Part shown: positions 38,701 to 50,700 of the stretch, piece after piece
Numbering within the stretch: the stretch's first letter is position 1
How the letters are laid out: each line of letters starts with the position of its first letter
Origin: Aquila chrysaetos chrysaetos
Lineage: Eukaryota; Chordata; Aves; Accipitriformes; Accipitridae
Direction: 5' to 3'
DNA: 64,000 nt
Assembly: GCF_900496995.4 (NCBI RefSeq)
Contig: NC_044027.1
Span: forward strand, 10,874,743 to 10,938,742
The notes under the pieces: model-generated
The model's input: the letters and a program-made list of their open reading frames with translations, nothing else
The model's database searches: none
What the model was told of the DNA's origin: nothing
Made by a program: the position numbers and the translations under genes

Positions 38701-40631
38701 TGCTGATCTGTCAGTGACTCTGTTAAAGCAGCAAGAGACTGGGCTGTCTTGCTAGCAAGGGAGCAGCTTTCTGCCCTTCTCGATGAAACACTTGAGAATG
38801 GCACAGGGCTGGAGGAGGGAGCTGGGGTGATGGGATAGCCATGGGGTGCCCGGGATGAGCGTCAAGGTAGGGTGTGGGGGCAAACCAAGGGTGAAGAGAC
38901 TATGGATATGGTCCAGAACTGGACAGGACATTTACACATATGATTGGGGGACTGAAGAGGAACAGAGAATAAGAAGTGATTGGGGCTGAAGGCAGCACAG
39001 TGGGGACAGCAGAGGCTGTGTGCCCTGAGCTGACGCCGGGGGTGATGCACAGGCACTGGATGGTGAGCGCACAACTGGTGATGAGTCACTATGTAGGCAG
39101 AGGATGTGGTGCACGGCTCGAAGGAGCGGGGAAGACCCAGCCCCACCGCTGCTGCTCACCCCTCTGCTTTGGAGAAGAGTGAGCAGCAGCGGGGGGAGAC
39201 GGCTGAGGGCACAGCTTGGCCAGGCTTCACGGGACCTGGGCACGAGAAGCAGGTGCCCGTCCTTGCAGGCAACTGCCGCTGGGGATGGAGACAGGCAGAG
39301 GTCAGGCAGCTCCTCCGGTGAGTACACCAGCAGAGCAGCAGACAGACACTGATGACTGTGCTTTATTTCATTGGGAAATTTTTGGTTTGGGGACCATTTT
39401 TCCAATTGAAACCAGCGGTTGGGACAGCGGTTCTCCACATGAAGGGGAATTTTCTATAGGCCACCTTTGAGACTTTTTACCCCTCTTTTTTTATAATGTT
39501 AAAATCTAAATATTTAGCCTGACCTACAGCTGACTGTGCAGCATAAAGGAAGGGACACCAGCCAGGTGGAAAGCAAAATGACAGAGAACACGATGGACCC
39601 ACAAATCAAAGCACATCCCAATCATAAGGAGACTGCAAAGTCTGATAAGTTTAACCCTGATAAATAGAATGCAGTGGTTTAATGACAATAAATCTGTTAG
39701 ATTAATTGAAAGAAGGTAGAAGAGGAGGTACCACAAGCGTTTAAGTTACCACAGAAGATAGTCCTAGACGGTTGCACAGCCCACAGCCTGCTCTTTCAAC
39801 ACTCCTACGGTGGAATCGGTTGTGATAGCCATCTCTCTGAGCAAAGAACTGGCTTCCATGAAAGGCTGTGGCTCTAAAGCTGGGAGAAAATGGTTCTCTG
39901 AATCATCATTTCATTGGAAAAGGCACTTTCAGGTTGGCTAAGCCCGTTCATGAATTTGAGTTGAATTTTGCTGAATGGTTGAGGTGAGACCACAAGTGCT
40001 GAAAACTTTCAGAAGTGCTGAAACACTGGAATTAGACAAGATTAAACAGTGATTTAGACAGATCCAAGATAATTGCTTTTACACTTCTGACAGGTTTGGT
40101 TCTTGCCAAAACTTGAGCAAGGTGATGGAGACATTGTTCCTCATCCATTAACTGGCTTGATTAAGGTACCGATGCACACCGTAATAACTGTAGATATGAT
40201 CTCCCTCTCTGAGTAATTCAGACCACAGATTTGAGCAATCTTCTCCCACCCTCAAGAAATCATTGTTATTAAATAGCATGCACAAATCAGAATACCATAA
40301 GCTGAATGAAAGGGTAGGAAAATACCTGTTAATAATTTCCTGAAAACTGCAAGTTAGAATTCCCTTCCTGGGACTCACTTTTATAGGAAGAGTACCTATT
40401 AGATAAGTCTGTGAATTCAACCACTTATGACCTGGAGATCAACCACCCTTTCAATATTAGTTGGATAAGGAGAGAGCCGTAATTTTACTTTTATTGCCAG
40501 GAGCAGCAGCAGCAGCAATAGGCACTAGAAAGGTATGTATGCTCCATACATACAATAAAACCACTCTGGAGCCAGCGGATGCGGATTGCCAAGAGCCACT
40601 TAACGAGATGTCAAATAGGTCACCACCCTCT

Positions 40632-40705
40632 GTCTTTGGTCACTGCAATGAATCAGAGCACTGTACTGAGTTAGACCAAATACCCATCTAGCCTGATACA
40701 CCATC
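40632..40705. repeat. Old interspersed repeat, copy 2
   Basis: CACTGTACTGAGTTAGACC then AAATACCCATCTAGCCTGAT matches the same core as copy 1 (GGTCAGACCAA..GGTCCATCTAGCCC). It is in the same orientation as copy 1 and is diverged and short. The family is not named with confidence. Confidence 0.5.
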
Positions 40706-43700
40706 TGCAAGCACAGTAATTAAGTGTAAGATGCTTTGGGAGAGAGTATAAGCAGCAGGCAAAGTATAGTGGGCATTCACCTGAGTTATCTAATTCCTAT
40801 TTGAGTCCAGTTACACACTGTGATAATGAGATCCATAATTTAATCATTCAATGTATAAAGCAAATGTTCTTTTCATGTATTTTAAATGTTTTGAAGGGTT
40901 TATTTTCCTGGGGTGCCCCTTAGCCTTGTTAGATAAAGAACTGGATTCATCTCTGGCTCGCTGCCTCCATGCATTCAATATGTCATAGTGCTTCTTCATA
41001 CCTCCTCTCTTAGGGATGGTGGTGAAGCCTTGAATCCATTGCACCCTCTAACCCTCCCTGTACTGTCCCCTCTGTCTGGTCCCCTTCCAGCTCTCCATGG
41101 GTTGAGATGGCAGCTACAGCACCAAAAAGTGCCTTTTCCAGTACATGATAATATTGCCCAAACACTTGTTGGCAAAAAAACAGCCAAGAGCATCATCCCC
41201 GTTGTGCAAGGCTTTCCACCTTGGTACCAGAGGGTGTCCCAAACAAATCACAGCTGCAGCCCTCTGGGTACAGGAGATGGACGTCGGTGAGGAGCTGTCC
41301 CTTAACCAAAAGGAGCCCTAGAGCTGTGCTCCAGTTTTTATGGCATCCAAACTGAGCTGGGAGAGCACTGAGAGCCTTTTTATTTGGCAGCTGCTGGCTT
41401 TGGAGGACATGAGAGTTACTTTCACCCAGCTTTAGACCTCTGCAATGGGACTTGCCTGCATATTGCACTCTTTACTTTGCAATCAAGAGGGAGATAGACG
41501 TTTTTCAGAAGGGGTTTGTCTATCTTTTTTTATGTATCTGCTTTGGGACGGCATGATTCATGCTCTGGCAGTAGCCACCTCTATCCAGTGACTCAGCTGC
41601 TGTCTGCTTTTGCTAAGAGGGCTCTGTCTCTGGGACACGTGAATGTCTGGGCAAACAGAGAGCCCGGCTGTACAGGGGAGAAGCTGCCTGAAGTCTCAGA
41701 CCATGGGAAAGAATAAGGAAAATCAAAAGCAAGGTATGCTCTTTAATATGAACCCTGCAGGGCAGCCAGACCTGAACGGCTGTGACCCCCAGGAGCAGCC
41801 CCTGGCAGCTGCTAATGAAACCCCATGAGACAACAAGCAAAAGGACTTGTGTGCCGCTGTTTTGGCTTGGAGAAAAAGGCATTAAAAATGAGCACGGTGA
41901 AAGGGGAAGGTGTCACTGTGGGTTTCTGGGAAGAAGCGGCATAGGCAGGACTGTCCCCATGGGCAGGGGCAGACTGCATGCCCCATGCTCTGCACAAAGA
42001 GCCAGGAGGGATGCAGCCCTTCCCAGGGACTGAGCCCTGCACCCGGCAGGGAAGAGCTGAGCATCTCTGCTTTGCCATAAGAGGTTTATCCAAGAGCAGG
42101 AAATCCCAAGCTGGTCAAAATTATGAAGAAAAAACTAAAATGAAACAATATTTACTTGTTAAAAGAGCTGAGGCAGGTTCTTTTAGGTTTGTTTTCATTT
42201 CAGCTAATGCCAGGTCAGTTTTTCTTTTGATCTGTATTAGTTCCCCCATCCCTATAGAGGCAGGCACAGTGAGAACACACTTCAGACTAGCTGACAGATT
42301 TCTGGTGTGGTTTTGTATGGTTTCCTGAGAATCGGGGGACATTTCTTGTTTTGCAGTTTTACAGAAACCCGCAAGTATGCCTATGTACTTTAAAGACCTA
42401 ATAAACAGGTAGGTGTTGTGAAAGGTTAGAGAGGGGCAAAAAATTGTAGCACTGCCACGGTCGGCTCGTCTGCTAGCCCCTCGCAGCAAACCTCCTTTGA
42501 GGTTATTTGCAGCTGCAGCGAGCACGCCACGCCGAGAGATTTTTGACATACCAATGAGGCGGATGGTTATGAAGCTGCAAGAAAAATGTGGTTAGTTTTA
42601 CTAGCACCTGTGGCAAATTCCTCTCAGAGGTCCTCCCACAAGGCAGTGTGTGTTGTACAAGATGATGCAGAAAGAACAGGAGGAGCAAGATGATTGTGTC
42701 ATATGTTCCCCTGGGGCTCGTTATTTTATTTTGGAAAAATAAAAAATAAAAAAAAAAATCTTTAGAGTTCTTTTATTTTTTTTCATTCACAGGGGACATT
42801 CAGTGGAAATTATTACAGCGGCATCATAGAAAGGAGCCAGGCAGCCTCCGTCTGCGTGCTGAGCTCATCCCAATCCCTGTGCCTCAAGGAGGAGAGAGCC
42901 GAGGACAAGAGCAGACACTCACATGGTTGAAACAACGGGGGTGGCAGTTGAGGGAGGAAGGTGATGATGCTTTTGGCTCTGGCAGTGATTTGCAGTATGT
43001 ATTGAACTGGGCATTTAGTGCCTCTGTGCTTGGGTTTTGACACAACTAAAATGGAAGCCCCCAGGATCGAGGAGGTCTGTTGTGGGGCTGCTGTCTCTTG
43101 GCGTGTTTGAGAGGTTCCAATAGAAAAAGTTTTTGTAGCAGATTTCTCTGTGAGAAGAAAAATTTAATGTAAGAAGAAGAAAGATTAGGAAAACATTTAA
43201 AGTACAGAATGGCAGTAAGTAGCTCTTATTTTACATTCTTCCCCATGCCCACATGTCCCTGGAGAACACCTGTATCCAGCTATGCTTTTTTGCAATTATC
43301 CAAGCAAAGATATAAGGAATTCCTTCTTCCATAAGTGTTCACCTAAGAAGAAAGCAAGAAAGTTATAGAATCAATGATACTAGATGATAATGAACCAAAC
43401 CATCTCTCTTCCCCCAACCACAGCACCGCACAATGGGTTTTCACTTTCTCCCAATGGCCTTGAAAACATCCTCATTCTGAGGAGCGGGCTGTTTTGAGCT
43501 CATGTTTCTGCACCTCAGTCTATAGAAAGGGACTGGGGCTCTCAGAAGGGAAGGCATTTCTGTATAATTTCTGCTATACCTCTTTCTTGATAGATGGGTA
43601 AGAAGCATTGAAACACTATCATGTCTCTTACACTAGAACATATGAAGCACCTCTTGAAAGGCAATGACATGAAAAATAATCTCATGACTCTTACAAGGCC

Positions 43701-46700
43701 TAACTGTGTAACCTTCAACTTAGTAAATTAGAAATAACACCAGTGCCAACTAGAACCAATATAAGCAGTGAAGTAAGAGCTGCCAGATGTGATAACTGGC
43801 CAAAAATGATCAGATTCAGACAATAGCTCTAGGTTTCCTGCTTTTTGAAGTCCAACTTGATAAAATTCATACTAATTTGCTGAGTACCTTCAGCCCCACT
43901 GGAAGTCAAAGGGAAAGTCCTGCAGCTAAGCCTGGCTGAAGAAAGAAGCCTTGAAACATCTCACATTGGCTAAGTGGAAATGAAGGCTCCCAAAGTCACA
44001 GGTGACTTCCAAAGAGTGGTCACGCTGGCTGAAGTAAGAGGCCTTTCTGCCCAACTTGGACCTACCTACACACGTTGTAGGCTTAAGGCTGTCAACAGCT
44101 TTACACCATAAAAAAAGGAAAGAGTCCACAAGGGAAATTTAAGAGTATGGTGCCAAGACTGCACTAATGGCTGCTTGTATATACATGTGGTTAAAAGGGA
44201 TGTATGTTTGCAGTAACTCCATTAAATAAGCTGTGGTAATTTGAGGGGAGGAATTTTTCTTTCCAGTGAAGTCCACCTGGCAGCTTACCCACAAGTAGGC
44301 AAACACAGCAATGTGTTTTGGGCCATTATTCCCAACTCACAACATTGTTAAGGTGCAAAGCTTTTGTTAGAAATTGATGGAAGGGGTAGATTATTTTTGA
44401 AGAGTATTTGTTTTCTGTGCTTTATTTTTTTCCAGGAAGAGATAGCTGAATCTCAGAACTGGTGCACTCCAAACTCTTAAATGCTGGCACTGCTTATTAG
44501 CTGCTTGCTCAGTGGAGAATATTCTTCCTTATATAGGCCTTTCAGAAACTAGGTCAGAAGATTAACATGAGTACTGGTTGCTAAAAATCCTCTTTGACAG
44601 CCTGCCTTCTTTTATTATTTTCTCACTTTGCCCATTGCAGACGCCAACGCCTGCCAGCTTCTCTGTTGAGGTCTCCCGGGGTGAGCTGCGATGACCACAA
44701 AAGGTAGCTCCGCTCCTTGCCACCGCTGCAGATTCTGCAAACACCCTTGGCCAGTTGGCCTGTTTGGTATGTTTGACCGCTAACATCAGTTGTCTTCATA
44801 GGAAGGAGAGGTTGTTTTTCAAAGAAATGTGGCAGTGCTGTACCAGCCTAGGCATTTGGTTGATTTGTCAGTGGAAAAACATCTGAACACAGATGCCCTT
44901 GTGCGCTAAGGGATGGCGTACTCAGGATACACTGCCTTCATTTTCCGAAGGTGCCATTCCAAGAAGAAGGTAGCTGGGCTAAATGCCAGGCAGGACGCTA
45001 GATGCTCACACAACAGTCCCCCTAAAAAGCTACATCTTCTTTGGAGTTTCTAGGAAGTACTGCACTGCAAATAACAATAATAATAACTGAAGCCTTCTGT
45101 GAAATGTTTGCACTGAAACTCCACGGAATATTCTTGCTTTTAGACGCTGTTGTTAACTCTGAAGGATCACGCACAATACATTTGTGCTGATGGGACATTT
45201 CTTGCCATGCTGTTTACAGGAGATAGATAACATCTTTCTGTGAGATAGATATATATATATTAAAAATACGTATACCCACACATATTCATATTTGCAGATC
45301 ATCAATAAAAGATTTATAAACTATGATTATACACCCACTTTTCTGAAATAGAAGTGATTTCTTAGCAGGAACAGCAAACACTATTATCATATATTCACTC
45401 TTAGTCTGATTCCTAATCTGTGTGCACATGCATACCTATCTCAGGACTAAACTAACATAAAATAAGATTCTCAGTGAGGGTTTTAAAATCTCTAGATGGC
45501 TGCTTATCAAGATGCTCTTAGTTCCAGAAATGCTAAGTGCAGAACAGCCCCACCAAAATCTGCTGTACCTTCAGCACTTTAAAAATCTGACAACACGGGA
45601 AGGAGTAAAGCCCTCACAGTAGGTTCTGGTTTTGCAGCTAAATATGCAACCTTCAACTGAAAAATAAAGCAGCTGATGTTTCTTTGCACAGCATCATATG
45701 CAAAGCTCAGAGTTTTTTTGTTACAGAAACCTTTAATTCTTATAATGTGTTGTTTGCTTTGCAGCTGGAATAAAAGTCACTTGTCACCCATCTGTATCCT
45801 TTCTGCTATTTCTTCTCCAGATCCACGGTCAAATAAAGTGTATGCACAAGTTTTCCACTTTTTACTAACTGTTCAGACAGCTGAGCATGCCGATGATGCG
45901 CTTTCTTGCTATGTTCTAACTCCAGACAAGCCATTGGTTGCAGCTGCCTTTGGTTTTGTTGCCTTTGCGATAGAGCCGAGGGAATAGCCTCATTTTTACT
46001 GCCTCCCATTTAGATGAAAAGTTGGTCTCTTGTCTCAGAGGTGCCATGTGTCTCCATTTTTGCTGTACTGTAAAGTTCTCTGCGTATCCACATCGGTAAC
46101 ATGATCAGGTGGTGCTTATTCAGTGTTCAACTAAGATGAAGAAAACAGACTTCTCCAGAACGCAGTGTGTTGCAAAGCCTCCCAAATCAATGCTTTGAGA
46201 TGGGAAGTTTTATGAGAATTGCCAAACTGTAGTAAGGAGAGAAGCCCTAAAGGCACAGCTTGTTAAAATCCTTCCCTGGGAGAAGCAAAACTTTCCATCC
46301 AGGAGCATTAAACAAAGCTAGAAGTACACAATTACTGTTCCTTTACTTTCATTACGTTCCCCACCTGCTCAGGCCTTAGGCACATGAAGCAAGCTCTGAT
46401 CTGGGATGAATCCCTCCCAGAACAGAGATAGCTCTTCTTTTCTTCCTTTCTTTTTTTTTTTTTTTCTGTAACGTACTTTGAAGCATATACATAAGTGAAT
46501 GAACTGATTGCTACAGAAATCAGAGAACTCCTATTCATAAACACACTATAACAAGAAAGATAAACATGCTTTTATCACACACCAACAGAGGAGTAGAAGG
46601 GGGTATCCATCAAAATGTTTTGGAGTATTGGTGATTTCTGCTTGCATGTAGTGTGGGGCTGGTGGGACTCAGCAGCCACAGGCAGTTGCTGTCAGCTCAC

Positions 46701-46852
46701 CAGGGCCGATGCTGAGATCCTGGTACCTGCTGCTGCCTGAAACCTCAGTGGTTTCTGCTCACTCTCTAAGCTGCAAGAAATACTGACTTTTACACTGAGC
46801 TGGTAGCACTTTGGGGTCTCTATACCAGTGATACTCCCAGCCTTGCAATGAT

Positions 46853-47030
46853 TTTATATATAAAAATATGTATATATGTGTGTTTGTGTGTGTGCACATG
46901 CTGTTCATGTGTATACCCTCTCTCGTGCACAATGAATACACCCTAGTACAGGTGGGTACTTGTGGGCAAACGCATATACAGACATGGATAGCTTCTACAT
47001 ATGCATAGGTATACACATATATGCATACAT
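46853..47030. repeat. TA/TG-rich low-complexity tract beside the CR1 element
   Basis: Interrupted (TA)n, (TG)n and ATATGCAT-type repeats run up to the 3' end of the CR1 copy. Part may be the expanded and drifted 3' tail repeat of the CR1 itself, because the tail (ATTCTATATG...) passes into it without a sharp border. Confidence 0.6.
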
Positions 47031-47757
47031 ATAGAATCGTTCAGGTTGGAAAAGACCTTTAAGATGACTGAGGCCGACCGTTAACCCAACACCACCATGC
47101 CCACTAAACCATGTCCTGAAGTGCCACATCTACGTGCTTTTTGAACACCTCCAGGGATGGTGACTCCACCACTTCCCTGGGCAGCCTGTTCCAATGCCTG
47201 ACAACCCTGTCAGTAAAGAAATTTTTCCTAATATCCAACCCAAACCTCCCCTGCCACAACTTGAGGCCATTTCGTCTTGTCCTATCTCCAGCCACCTGAC
47301 AGAAGAGACCAGCACCCACCTTACTACAACCCCCCTTCAGGTGGTTGTAGAGAGCGATAAGGTCTCCCCTCAGCCTCCTCTTCTCCAGACTAAACAGCCC
47401 CAGCTCCCTCAGCCGCTCCTCATAAGACTTGTGCTCCAGGCCCCTCACCAACTCGGCTGCCCTTCTCTGGACACGCTCCAGCACCTCCACGTCTTTCCTG
47501 TAGTGAGGGGCCCAAAACTGAACACAGTACTCGAGGTGCGGCCTCACCAGTGCCGAGTACAGGGGAACAATCACCTCCCTGCTCCTGCTGGCCACACTAT
47601 TTCTGATACAGGCCAGGTTGCCGTTGGCCTTCTTGGCCTCCTGGGCACCCTGCCGGCTCATCTTCAGCCGGCTGTCAACCAGCACCCCCAGGACTTTCTC
47701 CGCCGGGCAGCTTTCCAGCCACTCTTCCCCAAGGCCGTAGCGCTGCGTGGGGTTGAT
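47031..47757 (-). mobile_element. CR1 LINE, 5'-truncated, ORF2 tail still open
   Basis: In minus-strand sense the element starts inside ORF2 and ends in a 3' UTR whose last bases read ...CCAACCTGAACGATTCTAT. The frame from about 47756 to the TAG at 47106-47104 has about 217 codons without a stop. It shows the conserved CR1 C-terminus: [66 protein letters not shown] and [20 protein letters not shown]. This is the region downstream of the reverse transcriptase fingers and palm; endonuclease and most of RT are missing, so the copy is dead as an autonomous element. The unbroken frame suggests a relatively recent insertion compared with the other copies here. The family is CR1; the subfamily was not determined. 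Confidence 0.95.
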
Positions 47758-50700
47758 ACATACACATCACCTGGTGAAGTACAGCTCACTCGCTGAAACT
47801 ATTTGGCAGCTCACAGCAATGCTCCCCCTGCACTTGGTGCATCATTTAAACTGCTAGAAGAAGACAGGGTGCAGGACGTTAACCCAGCCCCAAAAGCTGC
47901 TGAGGAGAGCCTTTGCCCTCGCAGAGACATAGCCCAAGGGCCTCTACAAACCCACAACAGCCCACACTAGCCTGTGCAAGGCAAACAGGACAGAAAACCA
48001 GCTAAAGGGACTGGACTCTCTAGCACTGCAGTGTGGGGTAGTGCAGAAGTGACCAGGAATGTGTCACCTAAAGTGACTTATTACATCCTCCAGCACATGA
48101 GATTTTTTTGCCAGGGGAGTTTCCTGTCTGAATGCTTCCCTTGGTCTGATGGCATGATGGCAGTTGTAAGGCAACACAGCTAAAGGGCACCGGCACAGCC
48201 CACACGCGCACACACACTTCCATCTGCACTGGTATGTGAGTGTTGCACTGTGTACGCAGAGCAATCCCGTTTCCCTTTGCAGCAAAGAGAGGCTGTCCTG
48301 CTATGGTGTGGAAGCAGCTCCTCAACAAAGAGCTGTTTTTCAGCTCCATAGCCAAGTAAGATGACAAGGGTTTGGGGTGGAGGAAATGGTTTGGGGTGAA
48401 GCAGGGCTTAGAATCGAGGTTTTGCTGAGGGGCACTGAAATTTTGGTACCTGTGAGACCTTAACCCATTTCAGTGAGAAGAGTTCAGAGCAGTAGCTGCA
48501 GCTGTGAGTGCTTGGAAAGCCTTTTGGAAAGCAAAGATGAGGCTGGTCAGAGGCAATCACAAATGTGAAATCAGGGTATCCTCTCCCTTAAGGCCTCCCC
48601 CAGGTATCCATGTATCCAAGTATAACCATAGCTGGAATATATTCAGACACAGGGCTTCAGAAGGACTCCTTTGGACTGATGTGAGCCTGCCAAAACACAG
48701 AGCTGCTGCCTGTATCATTGGTCTGATGAACTTCATATTAAAAAAGCATCTGCAGTTAGACTGATTTGCCAGCACTGCAGTGGGGTGTGTTATTTCTGGT
48801 TACTGTAAGGTAGAGGATGCACATAGCTTGTACTTAAAACATAAAAATTGGCATCTTGGAGGTCTAAGATCGTTTTTACTAATTATTTTCTAGGGAAAAG
48901 TCAAATGGTTCAGGGTATATGCATACTCAGAATATGATGGATTTTTTTTTTTTTTCTTTTCAGTTTATCTCAGCCAGTTACACTTCTTGGGTCTGTCATA
49001 ATGGACTTGAAACATGTCGGGGGGGCTACTTCAAAATTTCCCTTCAAAACCTTTTTCTAGGGAAGATAGCTTTTTTTTTTTTTTTTGGCTAAGTACCTTC
49101 TTTGCAAGCAGCATCCTATTTGCACAGAAACCTAGAACATGTTGTTAGTAAAAAAGTCCCAACTGGTCCTAAAGCTGAGACTTCTACAATTGGTTTGATG
49201 AAAAAGTGGAAATTATCTTTGAGAATAAATCATCTGAATGATTGTGCTCTCTAGTGACATAGCCAGGAATTTTTTTTTCTTCCACTTGGACAAGAAACAG
49301 TCTTTTCCACATTATTTCTCCTCTTCTTTTGCCAGTTACAGAAATAGAAGGACAAGGCACTAAGTAAAGTAAAAGTAAAGAGGAAGGGGAAGGGCGGGGA
49401 GGAAATGAACACTTTCAGTCCTGAAAGTAGTTTCAGTTTAAGCAGTGGACAAAATTTCAGGTTAGCTGTTGTTTTTAACCCTTTCCGCACAACTATAAAG
49501 AAGGGGGATGCCTTAGACAAAGGGAGCCACAAAAGCGGCAGTGAAAGGGATTATCTGTACTGAAACCAACCGTGTGTTGTTTTTTTCCCTCCCAATCTGT
49601 CTATCTCTCTTGCTCTCTTTCTCTCTTTCCTCTTTGCAGCATATAATTTACAGTAAAAACACAGGAAGCTGAATGATTTCCTCTGAGGAAAGTACCTGAC
49701 AAAGAGGTGAACGACTAAAATCATCAGGCCCTTTGACTTCATCACTACCCATGTATCCTCAATGGCTTCAGGCAGAGATGCTATCTTGCAACGAGATGCC
49801 TTTGAAGTGGTTTTGACAGTGCCTGGCAGGCAGGAGGTACAGGAGGCTTGAATTTTTCCCTGTGGCAATCCAAGCACAAGGAGTCCTGAATTTGTGAATA
49901 ACAGCAGCTATTAGTTACATTGCCTGTTGTACACCAAAAAACCCTCTTAACCATTAACACACCGTGACCAGTGGCTTTGGAGGCTCCTCTCCATATCCAG
50001 AGACTGAAAAGTGTGAGGCTGCCAGTCTGGTTCCTGGGAGCTGCAATGGGGGTACTGGGCAAGGGGAGGCAGTTTGCAAGCTCCTGTCTGTATGGCATAA
50101 CCACAGCTACCATTTCAAATCTGTCCCTTCTATTCCTCTCGGCAGTCTTCTGAGAAGCCAAGTTGGGGAAGCAAAACATCAGCACTATGGAATATGACGG
50201 GCCTCCTACATTGCAAGACCCCTTTGAAAAGCTCAGCCCAAACTTTTGATACTTCAGAGTTCCTGAAGATGGACTTTCACCTTAAAAAAAAAACCCTCTT
50301 ATCCTCAATGTCACCTAAAAGGGCACAAGTGAGTAACTCTTCAGATATCATCTCAATGAGACCATGAGTTCCCCACACTTTAAAAGTGACTAAAACTGAA
50401 GTGGGTTTTTCAGTGTGCATGTGTCTAAATGTAGGAGTAGAAGGGATGAAAGACAGGCAAAGACTGTATACTTGGGTAGAACATCAGCCTCTTTAACTAT
50501 AATGCAATAACTTCCTCTATCTTTCTTTTCCAACTCCTACTACTTCCAGAAAACCTTCCTTTAAATTACAGAGGTGTTGAAAATGCTTGCATGTGGTTAT
50601 ATTTTCTCCATATTGCTCCATCCTCCACTCGGGATGTAATCTCCACTGCAAAATGAAATGGGACTGATTCATTTTGCAGAAGGAACATGATTGATACAAG

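Larger units (their letters stand above)
25601..47030. other. Intergenic DNA between TNFSF8 and TNC (left part)
   Basis: About 21 kb without a supportable gene on either strand. The longest open frames (for example near 30074-30508, 38932-39438 and 42121-42549) show no recognisable domains, have no flanking exon structure and are not better than chance. The region contains the repeats listed separately. In human, a poorly conserved non-coding locus lies between these genes; I see no counterpart here. Confidence 0.6.

Noticed and set aside
38932-39438. 168-codon minus-strand open frame
   Set aside because: Ser/Leu/Pro-rich with no domain, no exon signals and overlapping open frames on the plus strand; consistent with locally GC-rich DNA.
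46759-47016. 85-codon minus-strand open frame rich in Cys, Thr, His and Tyr
   Set aside because: Translation of TA/TG microsatellite sequence.
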